Below are positions 29,034 to 42,145 of a stretch of 64,000 nucleotides of DNA, in pieces. The notes under the pieces were generated by a model. That model ran no database searches, was not told where the DNA came from, and was given only the letters and a program-made list of their open reading frames with translations. The stretch's first letter is position 1; the number at the start of each line of letters is the position of its first letter. The position numbers and the translations under genes are program-made. The DNA is taken from NCBI GenBank assembly GCA_900078375.1, contig FLQS01000008.1:71452-135451 (forward strand), in the 5' to 3' direction. Source of the stretch: an uncultured Mycobacterium sp. (GTDB lineage Bacteria; Actinomycetota; Actinomycetes; Mycobacteriales; Mycobacteriaceae).

Positions 29034-29903
29034 GTGCTGCCCGCCAGCGTTCGCCAGTGGCAAGAAGGTGGACGGATGCTGTCCACCAGCGCGGGGTCGG
29101 TGTTCGTGCGATCCCAGCCGGGTCGCGATCCGGCCGTCCTTCTGTTGCACGGCTTTCCGTCGAGCTGCTACGACTTCCGCGGGGTCGTCGATCGGTTGGG
29201 TGACCGGGCCTGGCTGACACTGGACTTCCTCGGTTTCGGCTTGTCCGACAAACCCCGGCCGCATCGCTACAGCCTGCTGGAGCAGGCCGACATCGTGCAG
29301 CAGGTCGTTGCCGACGTCGCGCCCGGCCCGGTGGTGCTCCTCGCCCACGACATGGGCACCTCGGTCGCCACCGAGCTGCTGGCTCGTGACGTCTCCGGCA
29401 CGCTGCCCTTCGAGCTCCAGCGGGCGGTGCTGACCAACGGCAGCGTCATCATCGAGCGGGCCAGCCTGCGCCCGAGCCAGAAGATCCTGCGCGGACCGTT
29501 CGGCCCGATCCTCGCCCGGCTGACCAACGAGCGGGGCTTCCTGCGCGGCTTCGCCAAACTGTTCAGCGCAGCGCACCCGCTATCCGACGAGGAAGCGCAG
29601 GCGCAGTGGGCACTGCTGGCTCGCAACGACGGCCACCGCATCATGAACCTGTTGTGCGCCTACCTCAACGAGCGGGTGCGCTTCGCGCCACGCTGGCACG
29701 GAGCCGTACGTGATTGGGACAAACCGCTGGGATTTCTGTGGGCCACCGGCGATCCCGTCGCCACCACCAACGTGCTGGCCGGCTTGCGGGAGCTGCGGCC
29801 CGCCGCCGAGGTGATCGAGCTGCCCGGCATCGGCCACTACCCGCAGATCGAGGTGCCCGACGAATTCACCGCCGGGGCACGCAAACTCCTACAGCTCGAT
29901 TAG
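29034..29903 (+). CDS. lipZ: Alpha/beta hydrolase, LipZ-like (Rv1834-like), with an Asp nucleophile
   Basis: A 289-residue alpha/beta hydrolase. The oxyanion motif is HGFP (39-42). The nucleophile elbow is LLAHDMGTS, so the nucleophile is Asp106, not Ser. The acid is probably in ATGDPVATT and the histidine is in GIGHYPQIE (His near 268). This pattern belongs to haloalkane dehalogenases and epoxide hydrolases, although the M. tuberculosis orthologue is named as a lipase. Start is GTG 29034. Its stop overlaps the stop of the convergent Rv1836c-like gene. Confidence 0.82.
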   Translation: MLPASVRQWQEGGRMLSTSAGSVFVRSQPGRDPAVLLLHGFPSSCYDFRGVVDRLGDRAWLTLDFLGFGLSDKPRPHRYSLLEQADIVQQVVADVAPGPVVLLAHDMGTSVATELLARDVSGTLPFELQRAVLTNGSVIIERASLRPSQKILRGPFGPILARLTNERGFLRGFAKLFSAAHPLSDEEAQAQWALLARNDGHRIMNLLCAYLNERVRFAPRWHGAVRDWDKPLGFLWATGDPVATTNVLAGLRELRPAAEVIELPGIGHYPQIEVPDEFTAGARKLLQLD

Positions 29904-31801
29904 GACAGCAGGCTGGTGACCGCACTCGCCAAGTCCGGCGAGTCCGACGTGGCGACGTTCTGATACGTGCCGCCCGAGGTCTGTGCAACGGCCTCCCACG
30001 TCGCACGGTCGGAGTCGTCGCCGAAGTCGATGACGTTGATCGCCACCGGCCTGGCCGGGTCGACCGCCGACTTGACGTACTGCACCAGCCCCGGACCGTC
30101 CAGCGTCTGGTCGCTGTGCGGACCCTGGGTGATCACCAGAATCGAATTGGACTGCCCATCACGGAAATTGGTCAGCGCATCGCCGTACGCCAGGCGCAGC
30201 GTGGTGAACGACACCCCGCCGCTGCCGGACGGCGCCAGGCCGCTCAGTGCGCCGGTCAGCGCCGCCGACTGGCCTTGCACCGGCCCTATCGGCACCACCG
30301 ATTTGCCCTCGACCCCGTTGAACGTCCACAGCCCCACCGCGGCGTTAGGCGGCAGCGCGCCGATGCGGTTGTTCAGTGCGGCCACCACATTGGCCAGCCG
30401 CGACTTCCCGCCCTCGTCGGCGCCCATCGCCTGGTTCAGCATGATCGTGGTGGCTGCGCCGGTGGCGGGGTTGGATACCGCCGCGGCCAAAGTGGCGCGT
30501 TCCGATTCGTCGCCAATCGACACCGGCGCACCCAGCTGCGGGAAGCTGACGACGTCGTTGCCCGGCGGGGTGGTGCCCTCGGCCCGGAATCCGGCCTTCG
30601 CCAGAGCGGTCAGCTGCTCGGGCTTGCGCATGAACCGGGCGAACTCGCTGGCGGCACTGACCTGCTCGCTGGACAGCCACGTCCCGGCCAGCAGCACGGT
30701 GGGGTAGTCGGCGATCGCGACCGGACCCGAAGGCAGCCATTCGGCGACGTTGTTCTTGGCGTCGGCCGCTGATGCCCGGCCGAACAGCTGCTGCTCGGTG
30801 GTCACCACGGCGTGCACCGGCGCGCCGGCCCCCTCACCGGATGCCAACAAAGCCTTCCAGGCCGCGTCGGCGGAGTTGTCGGCGAGCTTGGGCTGGCCGG
30901 CCACAAGGGCGTTGACCGCACCCAGGCCCGCGGTGGCCGGTGCGCCGGCCGGAGCCGACGACGACGCGACGGCCTCGGCGGCCAGGTAGGTGGCGTCGGC
31001 ATTGCCTGCGGTGGGCAGCGCCAACCGCAGCGAACCCCAACCCGCCAGATTCAGCGAGTCGAGCGCCGTGGGGTTGTTCTGCAATCCCGGCAAAGCCGAC
31101 CAATTTTGTTGCGCCAAACCCTCTTTGAGCTGCGGGCGCACCGCGAGCACCACCGGCGAGCTGACCAGTGAGCGGGCATCGCTGACCACCTGCTTACCGG
31201 CGGTGGCCTGCAGCCGCGCCTCGGCAATGGAACTGGCGGGTATCCACAGGGCCGGCCGCTCGCCGAGATCACCGGGCCAGTCGGAGACGAACCCGTCGAC
31301 CACCCGGTCCGAATCGGCCGCGGTCACGACCATCTTCACGCAGCGATCGCCGACCGGGGTGACGACGGCGTTGAAACTCTCGGCGAACTTGGCGACGTTG
31401 GCGGCGATCGACGGATCGGCGACCACCCCGACGTTCACCGCACCGGCCAGGCATTTCTGGGCGGCATCCGTCGACCGGTGCGAGAGCGCATCGCCGAAGA
31501 ACCGCCAGAGGATCACCGCGCCGACGACCACCACCACGGTGACCAGAGCGGCGATCACGCCGAGGCTCACGCCGCGGCGGCCGGCCTCGCTGCGGTGACC
31601 ACCTTCAAAGGCGGCAACCCGGCGGCGTGCGGTGTCGGTCAGCGGTGACGGCTCGTAGCCTGCATCACCGCCACCCGCGTCCCCGCCGGCGAAATCGTCA
31701 CTGGGCCGGGCGAATCGCCCGGTGGTGCCTTCCGGTACGTCGGCAGGCTCGTCCGGTTCACCGAAAGACTCCCCGGGTCCGGGTCTGCTGTGCCTGCCCA
31801 T
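29900..31801 (-). CDS. Membrane-anchored protein with substrate-binding-like and VWA domains (Rv1836c-like)
   Basis: A 633-residue protein. The acidic, Gly-rich N-terminus (1-75) is cytoplasmic; one membrane helix follows (VSLGVIAALVTVVVVVGAVIL, about 79-100). Outside, a periplasmic solute-binding-like domain (about 110-400) leads into a C-terminal von Willebrand A domain (GAATTIMLNQAMG … NAAVGLWTFNG … ILVITQGPHSDQT). The metal site is altered: the usual DxSxS is replaced by MLNQAMG, so Mg binding may be lost. It may be a cell-wall adhesion or assembly factor. It precedes nothing on its own strand and converges on lipZ. Confidence 0.85.
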   Translation of the reverse strand: MGRHSRPGPGESFGEPDEPADVPEGTTGRFARPSDDFAGGDAGGGDAGYEPSPLTDTARRRVAAFEGGHRSEAGRRGVSLGVIAALVTVVVVVGAVILWRFFGDALSHRSTDAAQKCLAGAVNVGVVADPSIAANVAKFAESFNAVVTPVGDRCVKMVVTAADSDRVVDGFVSDWPGDLGERPALWIPASSIAEARLQATAGKQVVSDARSLVSSPVVLAVRPQLKEGLAQQNWSALPGLQNNPTALDSLNLAGWGSLRLALPTAGNADATYLAAEAVASSSAPAGAPATAGLGAVNALVAGQPKLADNSADAAWKALLASGEGAGAPVHAVVTTEQQLFGRASAADAKNNVAEWLPSGPVAIADYPTVLLAGTWLSSEQVSAASEFARFMRKPEQLTALAKAGFRAEGTTPPGNDVVSFPQLGAPVSIGDESERATLAAAVSNPATGAATTIMLNQAMGADEGGKSRLANVVAALNNRIGALPPNAAVGLWTFNGVEGKSVVPIGPVQGQSAALTGALSGLAPSGSGGVSFTTLRLAYGDALTNFRDGQSNSILVITQGPHSDQTLDGPGLVQYVKSAVDPARPVAINVIDFGDDSDRATWEAVAQTSGGTYQNVATSDSPDLASAVTSLLS

Positions 31802-31853
31802 GGGGGTGCTTGATCCTCTTTCGTTTCAGCGGTCGTGCGGTGTGGGCTTGCGG

Positions 31854-34064
31854 TCAGGCGCCGGCGCTGGCCTTGTACTCCCTGCGCCTCCGGTGCAGGA
31901 TCGGCTCGGTGTAGCCGTTGGGCTGTGCGGCGCCGGCCAAGATCAGCTCCTGGGCCGCCTGGAAGGCGATGCTGCCCTCGGGATCCGGTGCCATCGGTCG
32001 GAATTCAGGATCCTGAGCGTTCTGCTCGTCGACCACCGCGGCCATCCGGCGCAGGCTCTCGCGCACATCGTCGGAGGTGATGACGCCATGGCGCAACCAG
32101 TTCGCCAACAGCTGGCTGGAAATCCGCAGTGTGGCGCGGTCTTCCATCAACGCGACATCGTGGATATCGGGCACCTTCGAGCAACCGACACCGGCGTCGA
32201 TCCAGCGCACCACGTAGCCCAGGATCGACTGGCAGTTGTTGTCGACCTCTTCGTGGATCTCCTCGGGCGACCAGGCCAGTTCCCGGGCCAGCGGGATCGT
32301 CAGCAGCTCGTCGATGGTGGTGCGGGTCTGGCCGGCCAGCTCCTTGTGCACCTCATAGACGTCGACGTAGTGGTAGTGCATGGCGTGCAGGGTCGCCGCC
32401 GTCGGCGACGGCACCCACGCCGTGGTGGCACCGGCCTTGGGCTGGCCGATCTTCTGCTCCACCATCGCCGCCATCAGATCGGTCATGGCCCACATGCCCT
32501 TGCCGATCTGGGCTCGGCCGGAGAAGCCGGTCGCCAAGCCGACGTCGACGTTCTGGTCTTCGTAGGCCAGGATCCACGGCTGGGTCTTCATGGCGCCCTT
32601 GCGGATCATCGGGCCGGCTTCCATCGAGGTGTGGATCTCGTCGCCGGTGCGGTCCAGGAAGCCGGTATTGATGAACGCCACCCGGTCGGCGGCGGCCTTG
32701 ACGCAGGCCTTGAGGTTGGCCGAGGTGCGGCGCTCCTCGTCCATGATGCCGACCTTGATCGTGTTCTGCGGCAGGCCCAGCACGTCCTCGACGCGGCTGA
32801 ACAGTTCGCAGGTGAAGGCGACCTCGTCGGGGCCGTGCATCTTGGGCTTGACGATGTAGATCGACCCGGTCCGGCTGTTCTGCCGGGGGCTGCCGTCCTC
32901 TGCCTTGAGCCCATGTGTGGCGATCAGGCTGGTGAACAGGGCGTCCTGGATGCCCTCGAAAACTTCGGCACCGTCGGCTCCGTCCTTTTCGAACACAATT
33001 GCGTCGTTGGTCATCAGATGCCCGACGTTGCGGACGAACAGCAGGCTGCGCCCGGGCAGCGTGATTTCACCGTCGTCCGGGGTCTTGTAGGTGCGGTCGT
33101 CGTTGAGCACCCGGGTGAAGCTCTTGCCGCCCTTGCTGACCTCTTCGGCCAGGTCGCCCCTGTTAAGGCCCAGCCAGTTGCGGTAGCCGAGCACCTTGTC
33201 GTCGGCGTCGACGGCGGCGACCGAGTCCTCGAAGTCCATGATCGTGGTGATCGCCGACTCCAGCACGACGTCCTTGACGCCGGCCTGATCGGTCTTGCCG
33301 ATGGGCGACTCCGGGTCGATCAGGATCTCGATGTGCAGCCCGTTGTTGACCAGCAGCACCGACCATGCGGGGGAGCCGAGCTCGCCGGTGTAGCCGAGGA
33401 ACTTCTCCGGGCTGGCCAGCTGAGTGGATTTCCCTTCGCCCAAGGCGATTTCGAGTGCGCCGTCGGCGACGCTGATGCCGGTCGCGTCGGCCCAGGAGCC
33501 GTCCGCCAGCGGCACCGCCTGGTCAAGGAAGTTGCGGGCATAGGCGATGACCTTGTCGCCGCGGACTGGGTTATATCCGCCGCCGGACCCGGCCCCCTGT
33601 TCGGCGCCGTCCTCAGTACTGATGACGTCGGTGCCGTAGAGGGCGTCGTACAGCGAGCCCCAGCGGGCGTTGGCGGCGTTCAACGCAAAGCGGGCGTTGA
33701 GGATCGGAACCACCAGCTGCGGCCCGGCGGTGGTGGTGATCTCGTCATCGACACCGGAGGTGGTGATGGTGAAGTCCGCCGGTTCGGGCTGCAGATAGCC
33801 GATATCGCGCAGGAACTGCTGGTACTCACCGGCGTCGATACCGCCGATGATCCGCTGCCGGTGCCACTTGTCGATCTGGGCCTGCAGGTCGTCGCGGCGA
33901 GCGAGCAGGTCCTGATTCCGCGGAGTCAGGTCGGCGACGACCTTGTCCACACCAGACCAGAAGCTGTCGGGGTCGATCCCGGTGCCGGGTAGCGCCTCGT
34001 TGGTGATGAAGTCGTACAACGGCTGCGCCACGCGCAGATTGCCGACGGACACGCGTTCGGTCAT
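31854..34064 (-). CDS. glcB: Malate synthase G
   Basis: A 736-residue monomeric malate synthase that condenses glyoxylate with acetyl-CoA in the glyoxylate shunt. Family segments include RGLNRGDL-like [10 protein letters not shown], the catalytic region [13 protein letters not shown], and [19 protein letters not shown]. Start is ATG 34064 after GGAGGACAG; an upstream in-frame codon at 34088 has no such site. Glyoxylate can also come from glycine oxidation. The gene stands alone, 52 bp upstream of the start of the Rv1836c-like gene on the same strand. Confidence 0.96.
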   Translation of the reverse strand: MTERVSVGNLRVAQPLYDFITNEALPGTGIDPDSFWSGVDKVVADLTPRNQDLLARRDDLQAQIDKWHRQRIIGGIDAGEYQQFLRDIGYLQPEPADFTITTSGVDDEITTTAGPQLVVPILNARFALNAANARWGSLYDALYGTDVISTEDGAEQGAGSGGGYNPVRGDKVIAYARNFLDQAVPLADGSWADATGISVADGALEIALGEGKSTQLASPEKFLGYTGELGSPAWSVLLVNNGLHIEILIDPESPIGKTDQAGVKDVVLESAITTIMDFEDSVAAVDADDKVLGYRNWLGLNRGDLAEEVSKGGKSFTRVLNDDRTYKTPDDGEITLPGRSLLFVRNVGHLMTNDAIVFEKDGADGAEVFEGIQDALFTSLIATHGLKAEDGSPRQNSRTGSIYIVKPKMHGPDEVAFTCELFSRVEDVLGLPQNTIKVGIMDEERRTSANLKACVKAAADRVAFINTGFLDRTGDEIHTSMEAGPMIRKGAMKTQPWILAYEDQNVDVGLATGFSGRAQIGKGMWAMTDLMAAMVEQKIGQPKAGATTAWVPSPTAATLHAMHYHYVDVYEVHKELAGQTRTTIDELLTIPLARELAWSPEEIHEEVDNNCQSILGYVVRWIDAGVGCSKVPDIHDVALMEDRATLRISSQLLANWLRHGVITSDDVRESLRRMAAVVDEQNAQDPEFRPMAPDPEGSIAFQAAQELILAGAAQPNGYTEPILHRRRREYKASAGA

Positions 34065-34084
34065 CTGTCCTCCCTCACGACAAA

Positions 34085-35017
34085 TCAATTCATCTTACCC
34101 GCAGGTAGGAACCCCTCCGACACACCGTCGTAGGCGGAGTAGGCGCAGTTACGCCGGTCACAGGCCAGCAGCCGCTCACACCACGCCAGCAGCGCCGCAC
34201 GCAAGGGTGCCGCGCGCTCGCTGATGAGTCCCTGGCGGCGCACGTATTCGGCTCGTCCGGCGGCTTCCTCGACGGTGATCGGCTCGAATCCGAGGTGCGT
34301 CAGGTCGTAGGGGCTGGCGCGCATGTCGAGCTCGCGGGCTTCGGCGGCCAGTTCCAAACAGTCCACCAGCAGCCGCGCGTCGACGAGCGGTCCGAGCTTG
34401 TAGCACCACTTGTACAAGTCCATGTTGGCGTGCAGGCAGCCCGGCTGTTCCCACTCGCGCTGGTCGGCTCGGGTCGGCACGCCGCGGTTGCGCGGCGCGG
34501 CCGCCTCGGTGAAGAACCGGAACGCGTCGAAGTGGGTACAGCGCAAGGACATTGCTTCGACCACGGCATCGGTGCCGGCCGAGCCCAGTCGGAGCGGCAC
34601 GCCGTCGTGGCGAACCGCGTCGGCGCGGTAGACCATCGCCCACTCATGCATGCCGAAGCAGCCGAACTGTGGTGCGCGGTCTTCGGTGGCCCGCAGCAGA
34701 TCGGCGACGAAGCCGACGGTGTCCCGCCGCGAGCTCAGGAATTCCGGGCCGACGGTGACGCCGCCTGCACCGGCCGCGTAGCCCGCGCGGTCGAGGTACT
34801 CGGCGGCAGCGGGCCCCGCGAGTGCGGTGCCGTAGCCGGGGTGCCACACCCGCAGCTGGCGGGGGCGCAGGCTGTAGTAGCTGAACAGGAAATCCCACAC
34901 CGGGTGAGCTTCGCCACGCTGCGCCCGACGGCCATGCGGGCCGGTGAAGGTCTCGACCCGGGCGCGATGGGCGGCGGCCCTGGCCGTCCACTCGCGCTCG
35001 GTGAGCACATCAGGCAC
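34085..35017 (-). CDS. Conserved actinobacterial protein of unknown function, often labelled 3-methyladenine DNA glycosylase
   Basis: About 310 residues with several conserved Trp, His and Cys residues ([50 protein letters not shown]). Similar actinobacterial proteins carry a DNA-glycosylase label, but I see no HhH-GPD or AAG motif to justify it. The start is ambiguous: GTG 35017 or GTG 35008. Both overlap or abut the stop of the upstream CNNM-type gene (35010-35012), so it is the last gene of that operon. Function should be treated as unknown. Confidence 0.8.
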   Translation of the reverse strand: MPDVLTEREWTARAAAHRARVETFTGPHGRRAQRGEAHPVWDFLFSYYSLRPRQLRVWHPGYGTALAGPAAAEYLDRAGYAAGAGGVTVGPEFLSSRRDTVGFVADLLRATEDRAPQFGCFGMHEWAMVYRADAVRHDGVPLRLGSAGTDAVVEAMSLRCTHFDAFRFFTEAAAPRNRGVPTRADQREWEQPGCLHANMDLYKWCYKLGPLVDARLLVDCLELAAEARELDMRASPYDLTHLGFEPITVEEAAGRAEYVRRQGLISERAAPLRAALLAWCERLLACDRRNCAYSAYDGVSEGFLPAGKMN

Positions 35018-36065
35018 GATGCATCCCGTCGCGCACCGTGCCGACCAGATCCTCGACCAGGTCTTCCAGCGCCACCATCGCGGTGACCGCACCATCAGCG
35101 CCGGTCACCAGCGCCAGGTGGCTGTTGTCACGCCGCAGCTGGGACAGGGCATCGGGCAGCGCCATATCGGCGGCCACCCTGGGCAGATGACGCACCACCG
35201 AGATGTCGAGCACCGAAGCGGGATCGTCGATCTGGCTGAGCACATCCTTGATGTGCAGGTAGCCGATCAGGGAGTCGTCGGCACCCACGACCGGGAACCG
35301 CGAGTAGCCCGTCTCCCGCAGCGCCTGCTCGACCTCGCTGACTGTGGGCCCGCAGCCCGGCCGGGCGACCGGGATCGCCCGTATTTCGCTGAGCGGCACG
35401 GCCACGTCGTTCACGACGCGGTTGCGGATCTGCAGCGCCCGGGTCAGCCGCATGTGTTCCTCGGGATCCAACAGGCCCTCGGAGCGGGACTCGGCGATCA
35501 TCTCCGCCAGCTCGACGGTCGACACGGTGACGTCGAGCTCGTCCTTGACTGCGATACCGAAGGCCTTCAGCGTGATGTTGGCCGCCCAGTTGTAGAACGC
35601 GATGAGCGGCCGGACCAACCGCACGTACGCCAGATAGACCGGCATCAGCAGCATCGCCGTCTTCTCCGGCCCGGCGATCGCGATGTTCTTGGGCACCATC
35701 TCGCCCAGCAGGACGTGCAGTATCACCACGACACCCAGCGCCACCAGGAACGACACCGTGTGCAGCACGGCGTCGGGCACTCCGACCAGATCGAAGGGCT
35801 TGTCCAGCAGGCCGGCCACCGCAGGCTCGCCGACCCGGCCCAGCAGGATCGAGCACACCGTGATGCCCAGCTGGGCGCCGGCCAGCATCAGCGACAGCTG
35901 CTCACCGGCCCGCAGCACTATGACCGCACTCCGCTTGCCTTGTTCGGCAAGGGTTTCCAGCCGGTCGCGGCGGGCCGAGATCAGCGCGAACTCCGAGCCG
36001 ACGAAGAACGCGTTCGCACCCAGCAGCGCGATCGTCAGCAGAACACCCAGGAAGTCGGCGCCCAT
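35010..36065 (-). CDS. CNNM/DUF21 transporter-like protein with CBS pair (Rv1841c-like)
   Basis: A 351-residue protein: four-helix DUF21 membrane domain (about 1-190; motifs GSEFALISARRDRLE and LLGEMVPKNIAI) and a cytoplasmic CBS pair (about 215-335). CNNM proteins move or sense Mg2+; many are annotated as hemolysins without evidence. There is no C-terminal CorC_HlyC domain, unlike its upstream neighbour. Start ATG 36065 overlaps the stop of the neighbour by 1 nt, so the two paralogues are probably made together. Confidence 0.88.
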   Translation of the reverse strand: MGADFLGVLLTIALLGANAFFVGSEFALISARRDRLETLAEQGKRSAVIVLRAGEQLSLMLAGAQLGITVCSILLGRVGEPAVAGLLDKPFDLVGVPDAVLHTVSFLVALGVVVILHVLLGEMVPKNIAIAGPEKTAMLLMPVYLAYVRLVRPLIAFYNWAANITLKAFGIAVKDELDVTVSTVELAEMIAESRSEGLLDPEEHMRLTRALQIRNRVVNDVAVPLSEIRAIPVARPGCGPTVSEVEQALRETGYSRFPVVGADDSLIGYLHIKDVLSQIDDPASVLDISVVRHLPRVAADMALPDALSQLRRDNSHLALVTGADGAVTAMVALEDLVEDLVGTVRDGMHRA

Positions 36066-37423
36066 CAGCGTTCCCCGTCCGCACCGGGGCGCAGCACCCG
36101 GGTCAGTACCAGCTGGTCGATGCGCCGGCCGTCCATCGCGACAACGGTGGCGCGCCAGCGGATCGGATCGTCGAACGGGCCGTCGGGGTCGAAGGCGGAC
36201 AGTTCCACCGATTCACCCGTCTCAGGGATGTGGCCGAGCTTCTCCAGCACCAGCCCGCCGATGGTCTCGTATTCGCCTTCCGGCGCCCGGAAACCCGTCG
36301 CCTCGGCTACCTCGTCGATGCGCAGCAGACCCGACACCTGCCAGCCAAGGCCGGACTTCTGGAAATCAGGAGTGGCGTCGTCGTGCTCGTCGCGGACGTC
36401 GCCGACAATCTCTTCGATCAGGTCCTCCACCGTGACCATGCCCGCGGTCCCGCCGTATTCGTCGACCACCATGGCGGTCTGCAACCCGTGGGCGCGCAGC
36501 TGAGACATCAGTGCGTCACCGTCGAGGGACGATGGCACGGTCGGCACCGGGATGGCCAGCGTCAACAGCTTGGTGGTCGACCGCTGTGCGGCCTGCACGC
36601 TGAACACCTGCTTGACGTGCACGATGCCGATGGTCTCGTCCAGGTCGCCGTTGACGACGGGGAAACGGGAGAAGCCGGTGCTGGCCGAGGCGGTCACCAA
36701 ATCGCTGACCGTGTCGTCGGCCTCCAGCGCCTCGATCTCGGTGCGCGGCGTCATGAACTCCTCAGCGATCCGCGAGCCGAACTGCAGCGAGCGGTTGACC
36801 AGCGCCGCGGTGGCCGCGTCGAGTGAACCGTGCTCGGCCGAACTGCGAACCAGCGCACCGAGTTCCTCGGGGGAGCGCGCTGAACGCAGCTCCTCGGCCG
36901 GTTCGATACCCATCCGACGCAGAATCCAGTTGGCGGTGCCATTGGTGGCCTTGATGGCCGGGGTCATCACGGTGGAGAACATCAGCTGGAATCCGGCTGT
37001 CGCTCGCGCGGTGGGGACCGGGCGGGCCACCGCCAGGTTCTTGGGCACCAGCTCGCCGAACACCATCGACAACGAGGTGGCGATCAGGATGGCCAGCGCC
37101 AACGCGATCCCGGTCGCGGCGCTATCGGGCACGTGCAGGAACTCCAGGACCGGGTCGAACAACCGCGCCAGCACGGGTTCGGCGAGGTAGCCGGTGGCCA
37201 GCGTGGTGATCGAGATCCCGAGCTGCGCGCCGGACAGCTGGAACGACAGTGTGCGGTGGGCGCGCGCGACGTTGTGGTCCCTACGGTCGCCGGTGCGGGC
37301 GTTGGCGTCGACGGTGCTGCGCTCCAGGGCGGTCAGCGAGAACTCCGCCGCCACGAACAATGCCGTCCCCAACGTCAGCGCGACGATCGCCAACAGGCTC
37401 AACAGGGTGAACATGAGGCTCAC
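36065..37423 (-). CDS. CNNM/DUF21 transporter-like protein with CBS pair and CorC domain (Rv1842c-like)
   Basis: A 452-residue protein: DUF21 membrane domain ([32 protein letters not shown]), CBS pair ([13 protein letters not shown] … [25 protein letters not shown]) and C-terminal CorC_HlyC domain (about 365-445). It is likely a Mg2+ or Co2+ efflux or homeostasis factor. Start is GTG 37423, inside the stop codon of a possible 52-codon gene (GTGA), with ATG 37414 as alternative. With the shorter paralogue it forms a tandem pair. Confidence 0.9.
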   Translation of the reverse strand: MSLMFTLLSLLAIVALTLGTALFVAAEFSLTALERSTVDANARTGDRRDHNVARAHRTLSFQLSGAQLGISITTLATGYLAEPVLARLFDPVLEFLHVPDSAATGIALALAILIATSLSMVFGELVPKNLAVARPVPTARATAGFQLMFSTVMTPAIKATNGTANWILRRMGIEPAEELRSARSPEELGALVRSSAEHGSLDAATAALVNRSLQFGSRIAEEFMTPRTEIEALEADDTVSDLVTASASTGFSRFPVVNGDLDETIGIVHVKQVFSVQAAQRSTTKLLTLAIPVPTVPSSLDGDALMSQLRAHGLQTAMVVDEYGGTAGMVTVEDLIEEIVGDVRDEHDDATPDFQKSGLGWQVSGLLRIDEVAEATGFRAPEGEYETIGGLVLEKLGHIPETGESVELSAFDPDGPFDDPIRWRATVVAMDGRRIDQLVLTRVLRPGADGER

Positions 37424-37578
37424 CGGGCGCTTGCCCTCACTGCCTCGATGTCGCCGGGCCGTAAGCCCGGCCGACTAGTGGAAGGTTCCGCCTCGGAATC
37501 GTCCCCAGGGGAATCGTCTGCGGGCCGCTCACCCCAGGCAGCCCGATCCGCGGGGGCCTCGATGGGTGCCTGCGGCAC
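37420..37578 (-). CDS. Possible small protein coupled to the CNNM operon
   Basis: A 52-codon frame from GTG 37578 ([20 protein letters not shown]…) ends in a TGA that overlaps the GTG start of the CNNM gene. A strong Shine-Dalgarno sequence (GGAAGGG) sits 5 nt before its GTG. The predicted peptide is acidic in the middle, Pro-rich and hydrophilic, with no known domain. A 7-bp hairpin (37453-37471) lies within its 3' part. It may be a leader peptide that couples translation to the CNNM gene, or a chance frame. Confidence 0.4.
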   Translation of the reverse strand: MPQAPIEAPADRAAWGERPADDSPGDDSEAEPSTSRPGLRPGDIEAVRASAR

Positions 37579-37645
37579 GGGATCCCTTCCTCGATGGGGG
37601 CAGAACAAACCCCTATGTTAGCTCCCCTGTGCGCCGAGACCCGGC

Positions 37646-40556
<2,911 letters not shown>

Positions 40557-40615
40557 CTGGCGCCTTTCAATTATGCGGATTGTGTTGTGGCACAAACTTT
40601 TCTAGAACATGGATG

Positions 40616-41542
40616 TCAGGACAGAAACAACCGATGCAGCTCAGTCAGCCACGGCATCGCGACCGCGACGGTCGGCACCACGAGCACCGCGGCGGCGGCG
40701 GTGTAGGCGGCCAGCGAGAGCAGCAGGCTGTTGGGCCGGCCGGACAGCCGGCGCACCCGGATGACCGTGGTGGGCCCGCCCGCCGCCAGTGCGCCGTTTG
40801 GCGTGCGTCCGGACGCACAGGTGACCAGGGCGCGAGCCAGGGGAGTGGGCCCGGCGGTCCGCACTGCCGCGTCGTCGGCGAGCAGCTCGACGAGCAGCCG
40901 CACGGCGTTCAGCGCGCTGCCGCTACGGACGAAGCGGGGGAAGGCGGTGTGCACGGCGATGAACGCCTCGAGCACCAGATCGTGGCGCGCACGCAGGTGG
41001 GCGCGTTCATGGCTGAGGATCGCCGCCAGTTCGCTGTCACTCAGCGCCGCCAGCGCGCCCTCGCTGAGGACGACCCGGCTGCGGACGCCGGGCAGGCAGT
41101 AGGCCAGCGGTTCGGCGACATCCAGCACCCGCAACCCGCTCACGCCGTGCCGGCTTTCACCGAGCAGGTCCACCACCATCCGGTGGTGCGCCCGGCGGCG
41201 CCGGGTAGCGACCGCGACCTGAACGCCGGCGACCAGCAGGCGGGCACCGATGACCAGGGTGACGGCGAGGACCGAGACATAGGCCAGCCACAACGGCCAG
41301 CCCAGCACCTCGATCTCACTGGTGATGGTCGCGGTCGGGCGCCCATCCGGACCGGGGACGAACAGTCGGCTGGCGATCGCCAGTCCCGCGCTGAAAGCGG
41401 ACAGGACAGCGGCCACCGCAATGGACTGCCACAGCACGATTGACGCCCGCGGCGCACGCATCGGCCAGGACGCCCGGGCCAGTAGTGCGGGCACCGGACC
41501 AACCAGCATCAAGGCGAGGAAGGTGAAGGCCAGCGCGGACAC
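40616..41542 (-). CDS. M56-family membrane metallopeptidase, BlaR1-like (Rv1845c-like)
   Basis: A 308-residue protein with three or four membrane helices and a zinc metallopeptidase motif HERAH (LSHERAHLRARHDL, residues near 190). It lacks the penicillin-binding sensor domain of BlaR1. In M. tuberculosis the orthologue is linked to the BlaI repressor encoded just upstream, and it may cleave BlaI or related targets. Start is GTG 41542, 14 bp after the BlaI stop, so the two form an operon. Confidence 0.9.
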   Translation of the reverse strand: MSALAFTFLALMLVGPVPALLARASWPMRAPRASIVLWQSIAVAAVLSAFSAGLAIASRLFVPGPDGRPTATITSEIEVLGWPLWLAYVSVLAVTLVIGARLLVAGVQVAVATRRRRAHHRMVVDLLGESRHGVSGLRVLDVAEPLAYCLPGVRSRVVLSEGALAALSDSELAAILSHERAHLRARHDLVLEAFIAVHTAFPRFVRSGSALNAVRLLVELLADDAAVRTAGPTPLARALVTCASGRTPNGALAAGGPTTVIRVRRLSGRPNSLLLSLAAYTAAAAVLVVPTVAVAMPWLTELHRLFLS

Positions 41543-41556
41543 GCTGACAGTGTCCC

Positions 41557-41973
41557 TCAGACGCTAGGTGCGCCGCCAGCGGGCCAGGTTGAACGGTGCC
41601 TGGATTCTAATTCTGCGAGGGCGCGGCGCAAGGCGTCCGCCTCATCGATCCCCACCCGTTCGACGAAGTGCACCAGCGCCGCCTGCCGACCACCGGAGTC
41701 GGGAGCCTGAGCCAACGCGTCGACCATCAGGCCCGCGACCAGCTCGTCGCGGCCGTGCACCGGCGCGTATTGATGGGCCCGGTCGTCGCGGATCTGGGAT
41801 ACCAGGTTCTTGCGCGCGAGCCGCTGCAGAACCGTCATCACGGTGGTGTAGGCGAGGTCACGTTCGGTACAGAGGGCCTCGTGGACCTGGCGAACCGTCA
41901 AGGGTTCGCCGGCGGCCCATAAGTGGTCCATCACCGCGCGTTCAAGTTCGCCGAGACGAGTCAACTTGGCCAT
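41557..41973 (-). CDS. blaI: BlaI/MecI-family repressor (Rv1846c-like)
   Basis: A 138-residue winged-helix repressor (LGELERAVMDHLWAAGEPLTVRQVHEAL … YTTVMTVLQRLARKNLVSQIRDDRAHQYAPV) with a C-terminal dimerisation domain. The M. tuberculosis orthologue controls blaC, the M56 gene and ATP synthase genes and responds to beta-lactams. It starts at ATG 41973 and is divergent from the iron-boxed gene at 42213. A weak dyad at 41987-42019 could be its own operator. Confidence 0.92.
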   Translation of the reverse strand: MAKLTRLGELERAVMDHLWAAGEPLTVRQVHEALCTERDLAYTTVMTVLQRLARKNLVSQIRDDRAHQYAPVHGRDELVAGLMVDALAQAPDSGGRQAALVHFVERVGIDEADALRRALAELESRHRSTWPAGGAPSV

Positions 41974-41986
41974 TTCCGTTCATTCC

Positions 41987-42019
41987 GTAGCAGTGAAACA
42001 AGAGTACTCCCGTTACTAC
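41987..42019. promoter_or_regulatory. Possible autoregulatory dyad upstream of blaI
   Basis: An imperfect dyad has outer arms GTAGCAGTG and CGTTACTAC around a perfect 8-bp palindrome GAGTACTC (42002-42009), 14-46 bp before the blaI start. Its position fits BlaI autoregulation, but I cannot confirm the published BlaI consensus from memory. Confidence 0.3.
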
Positions 42020-42145
42020 CGCGCGTCGTATCTAGCTTTTCGGATCAACTCCGGCCGATGACGATGCGTTCCCCGACCCGCTCTGACGGCCCGTAACCGC
42101 AGGACAGTGGGCCGAACCTGGGCGGCAACTGTGACAGCATTCACA

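Noticed and set aside
31722..33992. Open frame of 756 codons on the plus strand opposite glcB
   Set aside because: It is entirely antisense to malate synthase, has no family resemblance, and such long antisense frames are normal at this GC content.
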